Source: Streblospio benedicti (lineage: Eukaryota; Annelida; Polychaeta; Spionida; Spionidae). Taken from it: 64,000 bases of DNA. The translations under genes and the position numbers were made by a program. The DNA is taken from positions 38,938,154-39,002,153 of the forward strand of contig CM032666.1 in NCBI GenBank assembly GCA_019095985.1, read 5' to 3'. Positions 37,001 to 46,800 of the stretch are shown here, piece by piece (the first letter of the stretch is position 1; each line of letters begins with the position of its first letter). Under the pieces are notes generated by a model that saw only the letters and a program-made list of their open reading frames with translations, made no database searches and was not told the origin of the DNA.

Positions 37001-38021
37001 TTTAAAACCGCATTATCCAAAATACAGGTCATGATCGGAATGTACTAAATAAGAAATAAATCTGAAGATATACACCCAGTACTATTTAGGATGCAATTAT
37101 TGAATGCCATTTGGTCTGTGTGATTATATGCACAGGGTTTGACATAAGTAGCAGCTCAAGGAAACTTGAAAACTTCCCGGTACCAGGGTCAGGATTAGCC
37201 ACTCGTCCGCTCGTATTGACTAGTAAAAACTTGTGGAGGACGAGTAGAATGTTTTAGCAACTCGTCCTTTTCACGAGTAGCAATTCTGGTCAATTTGCCA
37301 TACAAATATAGAGCTTTGTGTAAGGAGGACGAGTACATTTTTTTGCAGGTCGAGTAAATATTTCAGGGTTACTCGTCCTGCTGACAAGTAGGACTTTTCC
37401 AACTAATCCTGACCCTGGGTACACTAATTTTAGCCTGTAGGTGGACCAATGGGTACCAGTTTTTGGAAGGTGCCATTGACATGGTTACATGCTTCGCATG
37501 TCAAGCCACCTGATTTTATCCCAAGCTACATTTTTCAAACGAAGTGGCCCTGATGTCTACTGCTTAATCAATCATTACGTCAACCCCTGCTGCATACAAG
37601 AAAGCATTGAATATCATCTATGCTATATCTAACTGGTCATGGAAAGGTGTGGTAGAAGCGTTATACAAGGAGAGCATCACAAGTTGTAGGTTACTGACAG
37701 AGTGTATAAAAGTAGCTAAATAAAAGTAAGGGCTAAATGTCTACATCTAGATCTAGATCTGCATAGATCTAGAGCTAGAATGGTTTGACAAATCATTACC
37801 AAATCATGCTCAAATTATACAATAAACATGATGACTCAAGTTTGCAAATCTAAACTGGGAAGTCATATGATGATTTTAAATCTAAACTAAATGGTAATAA
37901 TATACAATAGAATACATTTACAAACATCTAAAGAGAATATTCACATTCTACAATAATAAATCTATACACATAACATACCAACATCGCCATCAAATGGCGT
38001 AGAACTACTGAAAAGTGGCAT
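22044..38021 (-). CDS. STAM: Signal-transducing adaptor molecule STAM (ESCRT-0 subunit)
   Basis: STAM pairs with HRS on endosomes to sort ubiquitylated receptors. Exons: 37979-38021 ([14 protein letters not shown]), 36746-36831, 35884-35959, 34657-34755, 34413-34495, 33999-34147, 32444-32577, 28895-29081, 25099-25184, 24627-24772, 23725-23872, 23607-23639 (micro-exon, tentative), 23307-23503 and 22044-22197. The VHS domain spans residues 10-150 ([33 protein letters not shown]). A ubiquitin-interacting motif is at about 174-188 ([15 protein letters not shown]), SH3 at 224-285 (ALYDFEA, NWWKG, GLFPANF), then a GAT-like helical region ([27 protein letters not shown]) and a Pro/Gln tail ending QPLL. 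The model gives about 539 residues, close to human STAM (540). Exon 2 opens with six A, one more than frame needs with the GTATGT donor of exon 1: a homopolymer error, or use of the weaker GTTGGT donor. Exons 9-10 are duplicated next to a gap. Confidence 0.93.
22785..22952. mobile_element. MITE of the CAGGGTCAGG family (copy B)
   Basis: Ends are CAGGGTCAAGATTAA and TAATCCTGACCCTG. Flanks CATATT and AATATT match in five of six bases, consistent with a 6-bp target duplication. It lies in the last STAM intron. Confidence 0.75.
24426..24562. mobile_element. Short inverted-repeat element in STAM intron
   Basis: Ends TAGAATAAAGCCTAAAATAA and its near-complement (TTATTTTAGGCTATATTCTA), 137 bp. Its second copy (from about 26178) is the target of the 780-bp insertion. 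No clear target duplication, no coding potential. Confidence 0.5.
24816..24974. mobile_element. MITE of the CAGGGTCAGG family (copy C), exact 6-bp target duplication
   Basis: It starts CAGGGTCAGTAGTT, ends AATCCTGACCCTG, and is flanked by GTTCTT on both sides (24810-24815 and 24975-24980). At 159 bp it is an internally shortened member. The duplicated segment carries the same insertion at 27347-27505, so it predates the split of the two copies. Confidence 0.85.
25598..25697. other. Assembly gap, 100 N, at the junction of two near-identical copies
   Basis: Both sides of the gap are halves of the same STAM intron region. The gap therefore probably marks a false join of two alleles rather than missing unique sequence. 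Confidence 0.9.
26222..27001. mobile_element. 780-bp DNA element present in one of two duplicate copies
   Basis: Ends are CAGAGTTGC and GCAACTCTG, with weaker inverted similarity to about 35 bp (AAATTTCTSGAATC near both ends). TGTCTG is duplicated at 26216-26221 and 27002-27007; copy 1 has it once at the matching site. CAGAG ends suggest hAT, but the 6-bp duplication is not the usual 8. No transposase ORF is seen. Confidence 0.85.
27157..27303 (-). pseudogene. Second copy of STAM exon 10, net +1 bp
   Basis: It matches exon 24627-24772, but several small indels leave 147 bp instead of 146, so it would break the frame if spliced in. The errors are clustered, which fits either decay or low-quality sequence of the alternative haplotype. 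Confidence 0.75.
27347..27505. mobile_element. MITE of the CAGGGTCAGG family (duplicate of copy C)
   Basis: Same insertion and same GTTCTT flanks (27341-27346 and 27506-27511) as 24816-24974. It is a copy by segmental or haplotype duplication, not an independent insertion. Confidence 0.8.
27631..27716 (-). CDS. STAM: Second copy of STAM exon 9, intact
   Basis: Identical in coding sequence to 25099-25184 ([20 protein letters not shown] and onward), with the same acceptor and donor. In a single correct locus only one of the two would exist. Confidence 0.75.
29082..31439. other. STAM intron, AT-rich, nothing recognised
   Basis: Very AT-rich (notably 30040-30700), with short ORFs of low-complexity composition only. 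No repeat ends or RNA genes are supported. Confidence 0.45.
31528..31601 (-). repeat. tRNA-like sequence, probably the head of a SINE
   Basis: Read on minus, it begins GCCCGCTGCTTGGG and ends GTCTGGGCC, so the first and last bases pair as an acceptor stem. A good polymerase III B box, GAGTTCGAGTCC, is present. The D-arm and anticodon region do not fold cleanly. Flanking sequence (31440-31527 on the 3' side) may be the SINE body. Confidence 0.45.
32712..33862. mobile_element. piggyBac-like non-autonomous element with TTAA ends
   Basis: It starts CCCCTTGGACGCC and ends CGAGAGGG, flanked by TTAA at 32708-32711 and 33863-33866. TTAA duplication with CCCTT-type ends is the piggyBac signature. 1,151 bp, no transposase seen. 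It lies in the STAM intron between the exons 32444-32577 and 33999-34147. Confidence 0.6.
33867..33978. repeat. Partial CAGGGTCAGG-family remnant
   Basis: Contains TTTACTCGTCTTGC and ends GTGCTTAATCTGACACTG, an eroded form of the family's right end. The left end is missing, apparently removed by or beside the piggyBac-like element. Confidence 0.45.
34920..35800. repeat. Tandem repeat, about 170-bp unit, 4-5 copies
   Basis: Units begin near TTCTAAGTTCAAAGAGGCAT at about 35125, 35300, 35470 and 35637. Each carries CCAAGTTTCATTGCTGTATG and GGAGTAGCGGAGACAAGCT. The array ends in GGACGGACGGAGTGACC. The copies are diverged, without constant-length unique spacers. It lies in the STAM intron between exons 3 and 4. 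Confidence 0.75.
36319..36550. mobile_element. MITE of the CAGGGTCAGG family (copy D)
   Basis: Full-length 232-bp member with ends CAGGGTCAGGATTAG and CTAATCCTGACCCTG. The interior has GGACGAGT and ACTCGTCC repeats. Target duplication not recognisable. Confidence 0.85.
37184..37417. mobile_element. MITE of the CAGGGTCAGG family (copy E)
   Basis: Full-length 234-bp member in the opposite orientation to copy D. GGTAC directly flanks both ends, a 5-bp match consistent with a slightly decayed 6-bp duplication. Confidence 0.85.
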
Positions 38022-38076
38022 TTTCTGTGAATTTTGATAAATCCTTCACTTTGTTATTTCTAGACAAATGTGGATT

Positions 38077-38087
38077 GCGCATGTGCG
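38077..38087. promoter_or_regulatory. NRF1-like palindromic site upstream of STAM
   Basis: GCGCATGTGCG lies about 55-65 bp upstream of the STAM ATG. It resembles the NRF1 core, common at housekeeping promoters. Single-site evidence only. Confidence 0.3.
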
Positions 38088-38578
38088 GAAATATTCATTT
38101 AGCTATGTCAGCCTAGTTACGCAGAGTTTTCCTTCCATACATCGCTCTGAGAACAGGAGAGAACGCTGCTGATTAATGCTAAGAGTGCAAGCACCTGTCA
38201 TGGCTGACATGTGAGAAATTTTCTCTGAATTTTGAAGAAAATATTGTATTTCTTCCCAGATATTGTACGTAACTTCTCTTATTTTGTGTGTGTATGTAAT
38301 AAATTATTATATCTTATCAAATATGAGTAAAATCGAAGCATGTGTCATAGACCGAATGTAATTTGTTGTTAAAATGTCAAAATTCCATGGTTATAAACTT
38401 GTTGGCCTACTTAGTACAATGACTGACTTTAACCTGTCATATGTATGAACAAAAAGAAAGAAATAGTAAAGAGGATGGGAACGGTTATTGTAGGTTTTCG
38501 CTAAACTTTGATATTCTGAATCTCTTATTATTGCTTCAATTTTTACTAATACCTATTACCATATACCTAATGTGGGCA

Positions 38579-39450
38579 AAGATCCCAGCGGCCCAAAAAA
38601 ATTTCACCCCCATTATGGTGGAAATTAGGTTGATTTCAAGTATAGTGTAACACGAACCTTAAATCCACATGGATAGACAACATCTTTACTTCCCCTAAAA
38701 TCCATGCGTAAAAAGGAAACAATATCTATACGTTGATTTCATATACCATTTCTCCCCCTAAAATCCACCTGATACACATGCATTTATCGCCACTCAGCGC
38801 TGATTGGCTGAACTAATTTGAACCAATGAGAGGTAAGCCCGCTCAAATGCGAAGATGGCGTAGGTAAAAAGCTAGCCAAAGAGAAATATTTTTGTAAATA
38901 ATCGATTTTCGTGGATATATTAAGCTAACCAACACAAAGTCATTACAGCGCGAGTACATAAACCAATTTTATAAGGATCTACCGAAGCACAGTTACCTCT
39001 GCACCACGAATTACGCAATATTGAAAGCTGAAATGTGTCAAGTCCTCTCGACGTTTCTGGACGTTTTCTGGCAAACCGGCTCTGTATTGGACTTAATTGA
39101 GTGTGAGCATTATAATATATTTTTTTGTTTGATTTATGTTGTGTTAGATTGCCTGATGCTATGGTATTATTCTAGGATGGCGGGAAGTGACAGAAAAAGA
39201 TCTTGCAAAATTACATCTCTGACCATTTCGAACAGATGGTGTAAATTAAGTGCATAATCCACGTATAAAAAACTAGTAAAATACCCCCACATATCCACGT
39301 AGATAGGACATAGAATTACCCCTATATTTCCACCACCAATTCAGGTGTAAAAATGTTACTGGCTCCACCTTTTTTCCCACCAAATATCCACGTGGATAAG
39401 GATGCTTCGTTTCTACGTGGATTCCACCATAAATTGCCCACTGGGATCTT
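38579..39450. mobile_element. Terminal-inverted-repeat element between STAM and the ASB gene
   Basis: Left end AAGATCCCAGCGG; the right end is its near-complement (CCACTGGGATCTT). About 870 bp. The interior from about 38780 to 39210 recurs inverted at about 52600-53060. It contains CCAAT-type motifs (GATTGGCTGA, ACCAATGAGA). Superfamily unassigned. Confidence 0.55.
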
Positions 39451-40465
39451 AGAATGATAAAACATGGTTTGGATTATACTGCCAAGGAATCAGAGTATGG
39501 AATACACGATTCAGCTGGGTTTTTTTAACATTTTTTTCCAGCACACTATTAAGTTTACACAACAACAATAATGTGAATACAAGTCTTTCATTCAGTTCAA
39601 ATAATGAGAATATTTTGTCTTTGTGGTTTTGAGTCTTTTGACATAAACACATGTCCTAATTGTCATAATATTTGAAACAAAAGCCGAATTTTGTGTATAC
39701 CTTACTGTCAAGAACAAATTTAACTATTTATAGCGTATTTTCATCAAGCATGTTACATACCTACATAAAGGCAAACCCGTTTATTTCTCTTTTCAACTGT
39801 TAGTCACAATCATGTACTTGCTATTTTTATCATTTACAATGACTTTCTATCACTTTCTAACACATAGTTTCACATAGTATGTCCAAAAATTACGACCGGT
39901 TTTAAGCTATTTTATCAATGCATTGTGACTACTCAGTACAGTATTGACACTTTTTGTGAATGTCAGACAAACGTTTTCCATAAACCCATACAAATGTCAA
40001 TACCAATACACGCTCTGTTTCATAATCACAGACTCTTTGAATGTGATTGCTTCATTTCACCCAACAAGACGTTCGTTTGTTTGTGAGACGCACATGTTGA
40101 AATTTCAAGGCATTTTGTAAGTAAATGACATAACCGGAAAGGTCCATTAAACCCCAAACCTTTCTAATGAGTTGGGGTGCCCATTCCATTCGAGAGTGAG
40201 GTCACCGTGTGCTGGCCCACTTTGTTTTACTGTCACCAGCCTTGGGGCAATAGAAGGTTTAGATAGATGCTTTCATTGTGTCACTAGTCTCACTGTAAGC
40301 CTGTGTGTCCCATTTACATTACTACTTTATTGAGTTTATTCATAATAAAACAACTTAGAATAAAAGATTTCTAATAAATGATGACATCGGGGGCGAAAAA
40401 ATGCATTTTGGCAAAAGATTGGTTACAAAACATTATTTAGTTTTTGTTTTGTTTTTATTATCACA

Positions 40466-40492
40466 TGTGGGTCCCATATTATGGGACCCACA
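40466..40492. repeat. Perfect palindrome, 13-bp arms
   Basis: TGTGGGTCCCATA, a single T, then its exact reverse complement. It lies about 325 bp upstream of the ASB gene start codon. Confidence 0.8.
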
Positions 40493-40815
40493 GGCTCTAT
40501 GTGTACAGGAATTCACTGCACTGTTTTAACGAGAATCGTCATATTTTTCATTGTGCAAATTAAAAATTTTGAATTTGGACCATGAGCTATCAAACCTTAG
40601 GTTGTAGGAATAATCCTGATTTGTAAAATACTGCAATATATATTGCCAGTGAAAGCTCGAATTTAGTACCAATACCGTAAGTTCATTTAGACATGTTTTG
40701 CAGTTCATAGATCAGCAATTTTGTGTGAAAGCTTGTATTGATATTTAAATGGTCTCTAATTTTAAAATGAATTAATGTCCCAAAATTGCAGGTGTGGTGT
40801 TCATGACAAGGTGAA

Positions 40816-43800
40816 ATGGCTGGAAGACGGAATGACAATATTGATCAGGGATGGAATGATGACATTGAACAAGATGAGCTAAAGGAAATAGCCGCAAACT
40901 CTAGAGGTGTGTAAAGTAAATGTTTTCATGAGTTTTACAGTCGTTTATATATGCTATGCCAAGATAAATTTAACTCTGCACCAGATCATTGGCATCCTTG
41001 TCATACTATATTCCCCTTTTCAAATCCCTATGGAGCAGATAGGAGTGTACAACACATTGCAAAGTTCTGTAATGTATCATCTTCATTCATTAGAGTGAAC
41101 TAGCCTGACATGAACCTATATAAGTATTTTGACGTGTTGGTTGCATGGAGCAGTGTGCTACCAGTTAGGGATGTTTTCCTCAAACTCATAAGATACCACT
41201 AGGACTAGAATCCACGATGAACTGGTCACATGTCCAACTCCCAATCCACTACTAAGCCGTGGAAAAACACTTTTTTTGCACCCATCAAAACACTACAGTG
41301 GATGAAGCAGCATCTTCAAAGAAAAGAAGCTTTTCAATGAAAGTTTGTTTGACATCATAATCATTATTTGTAATGTAAAACTGTATTTTTAACTTGTAGC
41401 TAATCATGCTGTAATGTCTGAAAACTGGGATGAAAACTGGGATGCAGCTGATGTGATCGAAGAATTCGATGCTGCAGATATGGAGTGTGAAGAAGGTAGT
41501 AATACTTTTACAATAGCCGTCTGAATGATTTGAAGTGTTTCTGTCTGGTACTTGCTTGAGGTTGCTTCTCTTGAATATTACGACTATCATAACTGCTTAT
41601 TTATTCTTCAGGTATTGAATTGTTACTCTTTTAGAAATGTAAATGATTATTTTACTGCAAGCCAAGCTACTTGGGACGCTGTAGTATACACATACTTTTA
41701 TGACAGAAAACCCCTTTACAACAGAAAACCCTTTAATTCATGTTTGTATGGTTTAGTTTTGGTGTTCATTGTTCTTTTGGCAGTTGCCATTTTCTTTTTT
41801 TTATTATTGTTGCTTTTCTCTCTGTGAATGTCTGTGCGTGTGCGTGCATTCGTGTGTGAGCCTTTGTGTCTGGACAAATCAAGTCAAATAAAGATTCTAT
41901 CATAATGCAAATGTAACTAAATCCAGCCAATCTAAAACAACTATCTGTTTAGATTATTGACAAAGGAAGCTAAGGAAATCTGGTAAAAATGTTTAATTTG
42001 TGATTACATAGGACTGTGTCAGATTATTTTAATAGTGTAAAGGGATACTGTATATATAGTGCATAAATCAGCCTAAAGCGTATATATAATGTATATAACG
42101 TATAAAACAGTACTAAATACAGTCACTACATAAAATAATTTATCAGGTATATAACATGTAGTGTCGTGTTGTTTCAGTTTGTCTTACCATGCAATAAAAA
42201 AATATTGCTTGGTAAGACAAATTGAAACATGTACTAACCAGATCAAAAGTGTTCAGAGAGGACAGCGTCGCTAGAGCAACATTGACCCATGGGCAATAAA
42301 GATGTTTGCTTTGTAATCAAAGCAGAAAAAGTCTTACTTGATCATGCGTGACTCATCCTACATCTATGTTAGGGACGATTCAGTATTTATGACAGGGTGG
42401 GGTAGGAGGATTTTCCAAAAATGCTGTGAAAAAATTAATAGCCCCCTCCCCTCGAATCTCTGTGAAAAGATTGGTGACCCCCTCAATTTCATGTGATAAA
42501 ATTGATGACCCCCCCCTGTCAACACAAACATTGTGACAAAAGTTAATGGCCCGCCTTAAAATCCTCCTACCCCACCCTGTCATAAATACTGAATGGTCCC
42601 TTGTTGGCTTTGGATTGCAGACTCTTTCTAAATATGGCTAAAGGAAATATCTATTGCCCATGAGTCGACACTAATATGGTAATGTTGTGCTCTCTGAGCT
42701 CTTTTATTCCAATATAACCACTATGCCAATTCGATGGTCATGTTTCGCACAGTATTGAAACTATAGTGGAAAAATAGAAAGAAAATAATTAAAATGGCCA
42801 TCTGAAAGGTAAACTCTAATTGGCAAAGTGCCAAAATTGATTACAGTTATGCTCAGTAGACATGTAAGCATTGTACAAAGTTTGAATGCTTTCTCACAAG
42901 CATCAACACAACTATTGCAGAAAATGGACCCAAAATGGCACTATAGAAAGCACACTATAATTGGCAAAGTGCCCAAAATCGAATCACTTCGGTGTCGCGT
43001 CATACCAAATAGTTGTGTAAAGTTTGAACAAAATCTGGTGAAGCATAAAAGCTCTAGCTTGTCCGGAGACAAACATACATAGATACATAGATACATACAT
43101 ACATGCATGCATACAGGCTCTCCAGCGTTCCTACTTTTTCCTACTTTTTCCTACTTTTTGGAAATGGTTCTTATTTTTTCCTACTTTTTTCAAAAAACTA
43201 TTATTCCCACTTTTTTGTAAATTTGGAAAAAATTATGATCACACATTCCAATGTTTTATTTAAACTGTGTTTTGTAAAGTATTTTTACAGATTTTGTAGC
43301 AGTGTGGTGTGGTTTCTTTGATAGATAACCTAGCCATCAACCTATGATCTCTAAGAAAGCCTTTCATCAACATGACTTACATTAGTTTGCTTTTATTAAC
43401 TATTGACAACACTTAGAAACAATGACATTTGGTATAGATTTGCATGTAAATGTGTGATGCTCTTTGTATGTCTCTAGACTACACCAATGATGCTTTGCTG
43501 ATAGACTAGATTGTTACCGAATTTCCAAACTGCGTTTTCTCTATTTTCAAATAAAAAACATTCATGCTAGAAGATTAAATTTTACAAAATTCATTATTTA
43601 CTGTCGATTANNNNNNNNNNNNNNNNNNNNNNNNNNNNNNNNNNNNNNNNNNNNNNNNNNNNNNNNNNNNNNNNNNNNNNNNNNNNNNNNNNNNNNNNNN
43701 NNNNNNNNNNGATGGGGTTTCTTCCTACTCCAGTGCAGCAGACAGCTTGGGAACTTGTCTGAGTTCTGGAGACGATCCAGAATCAGTACCGCAAATCATG

Positions 43801-46800
43801 ATCTTTGTCTTCCTTGCATTCACTCTCAGACCCTTTTTCTCAATACCTTCATTCTTTACTTTTGAGTATTTTGGTATCAATCACTAGGACGCTTTGCTGT
43901 GATCAATGTCAGGCTACTTACAAAGGGTTTATTATAAATGCCATGAGTCTATAGCAGAGCTATTTTTAGAATTAGATGCATCTGCAGACATTGATTACCA
44001 GTTTCTATAGTTGCAAACACATCTTAGTTTTGCTTATGGACTATTTAAAGTTGATATGGTGTACATGTAGCTTATGGTGCATTCGGAACAATCCGTGAAC
44101 TGGTACTTTCGAGTTGACAAGCCGTAGCTACGAGCTGTGGCTATTCGATACTACATAACAACTGGAGAATATTTCTGTAGCTATATATCTGTTTAAAAAA
44201 TTGCATGCAGAGTACACAAACCCGGACTTAAACGAATTGCTTAATATTCATCTATCAATCTCATTAATTTGGGAGACTTTTAGCCTGTTGTTATGAATAT
44301 ATTTTGTAAAACTGTCTACGATAATAGAAGAAGTTATTGGCGCCGCCATTTTGTCGGTCAGTGCGCATGCGCACGACCATCTCGTAGTGATCCCTTCGGC
44401 TCTGAGTTCACCAGTGGTAAACCCCAGATAAACCTGTATCGAACGGTTTTCACCACTCGTGAACTCGTGTTTACAAAAATACGAGTTCGTTCCGAATGCC
44501 ACATTACCATGGCTTTACTTCTTTTAGCTTGTTCTCTTGCCTTTTAAAATTTAATGTTTGTGTTTGTATTGATCATACCTTCATGACCTGTGTATGTGTA
44601 CAAAATGATGTCTATACCTTTAACCTTTCAACAGCTTGCTGCTGTGGGACGATGCTATGATTCTGGTCTCACAATTATCGTGTCACTTTAATAATATAGT
44701 TAAATGGAAGCTTAGGGTTGTAAAACCTGTCTTCAGCTATGAAGATGGTAAGAATATGCTTGGTAGAAAGAAGTGAGAGGGTATGTTGAGAATGTCCTAG
44801 CAAAGAAATAGCCAGCTCAAAAGCCGCTTCACATGAATGCATGGTAAATTTGTATAAGCAAATATGACAACGTAAATTGATAACTTAAATTAGTTCCTAC
44901 TTTTTTACAATATCTTCCTACTTTTTCCTACCTTTTTCCTACTTTTTTGTGCTGTTTCTTCCTACTTTTCTCCTACATTGTTATAATGTGCTGCTGGAGA
45001 GCCTGTACATACATGCATACATACATAGTTACAAACGAACAAAACACGAGGCTTTCGCTTCAGCTACTGAAGCGACGCAAATATTAGGGTCCCCACGGGT
45101 ACCTCGAGTACTCGTCCTCGAGTAGAATATGTCTATTACTCGAGTACAAGTATTGTACTCGAGTACTCGGGGATGTTTTGCTATATTCTCATTTTTCGGA
45201 CGTGTGCTACGTAGATCGAGCATGTACTCGAACTTGGACCCGTGACTGACTAACTGTCTGAACCCTCTTTCTACACATACATTGTAGCCTTGATAAAAAG
45301 GCGCTGTATTTTATATTCTGTGCGCGCACGCCACCACAGGGACGGGTTGATCGAGACTGATTTACCTTTATTTTTATAACGTCACGTGCGTCAGTAACAA
45401 AGCATGTGTTTTGATGTTAAAATTATTGCAAAATATAGTTTATTATTTGTACAAAAGATATTAAATGATGATTTTTTTATCATAATATGAATAATGGATT
45501 TCGATATACAACTTCTACCCAAAGTGATGGAAGATGTTCTACAAGGTATTTTGTGAATATCTTCTATTATCGTCCATAGCCATTCATGATCATATGCGTA
45601 TGATCTCCTACATTTGACCACCCCGACCCCTTTTATAGGGAACAATACTCTTGAATGAGTACTCGAGTACGAGGCGAGTACAGGGGGGGCGAGTACTCGA
45701 GTAGCAAAATCACTACCCGTGGGCCCCCTAGCAAATATAAGAAATATCATTAAAAGTAAATCACATTTACACAAATTCTGCACTTACTTCTAATAAAATG
45801 CCTTGTTACATATTATTTGATAGAAATTAATCCATACTGCAGTATAATCCCTAACATAAAAAGTACAAACACCTCATAAGCAATATGACTGCTTGAAGCA
45901 ATATAAGGACATTGAGTGAAGATGTATATTCATATTCAGCTGTAGTGAATCACAGGAATATCAGCATTGGAACACATTTAATTCCTATAAATCATGGTTT
46001 CAGGTAATTAGAAATACTTAATAAACCAATTAACTTGTGTTCTTGGATGGCTAGAGTGAGATGGCGTCTTCAAACCCATCCACAGATTGGAGTCTATAGA
46101 AAATTGTAACTATATTTGTATTAAATATCACTGACATACATTGTATAGTTGCAGATAGCACAGATAAACAGTCGGTGATGGATAAACAAACTGAGAAAAA
46201 ACTTCAAACATTGATAAAAGAAGGGAAAGTAGCAGAGTTTGAACAAGCCCTAACTTCAGTTCAAAAGGACATAAACCACTACAATAAAAACCAAGATCCA
46301 CTATTGCATATAGCAATAGCTGAAAAGAAAAAAGGTAAATGAAAAATTTATTTATAATCAAATGCTGACACTATAAATTTCAAGAGACAATATTTCTGTG
46401 ACTGTTTGAAATGGTTATATATATTTATTCTATGTGTTGCAATACATCATTCATTTTTATAAAATGACAACTCATGGTTGCTATCCAAATATATTTACTT
46501 TTATGTTGAGACTTTCGTCATCGTATCACGATAACATCTTCGAAACTGAAACTTGACAGGGAATTCCTTGCAGGATGACATCATCGAAAGTATGTTACAA
46601 CAACAATATATTTTCGGAAGATGTTATCGTGATACGATGACAAAAGTCTCAACATAAAAGTAAATATATTTGGATAGTAACTATGAATTGTCATTTGATA
46701 TATATTAAACCTGTCCTGAAGAAATGTTCGCCAATCATTCATTTTTGTTCCAGAAATCGCTAAAATTTTGATAAACAGTGGGGCGAATATTTGGCAATAT

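Larger units (their letters stand above)
43114..45005. mobile_element. Large element with CAGGCTCTCCAGC ends, interrupted by a gap and a nested element
   Basis: Left end CAGGCTCTCCAGCG, right end GCTGGAGAGCCTG. Just inside both ends the sequence CCTACTTTTT is repeated several times in the same orientation. Both flanks are ATAC/ATGC simple repeat, so the target duplication cannot be read. hAT-like ends. It contains the N gap and the element at 44076-44502. No transposase is seen in the sequenced part. Confidence 0.6.

Noticed and set aside
41552-41827. Plus-strand ORF with a Phe/Leu-rich end in the ASB intron
   Set aside because: The composition follows a T-rich tract, the ASB frame does not need it, and downstream AATAAA with simple repeats suggests a retroelement tail.
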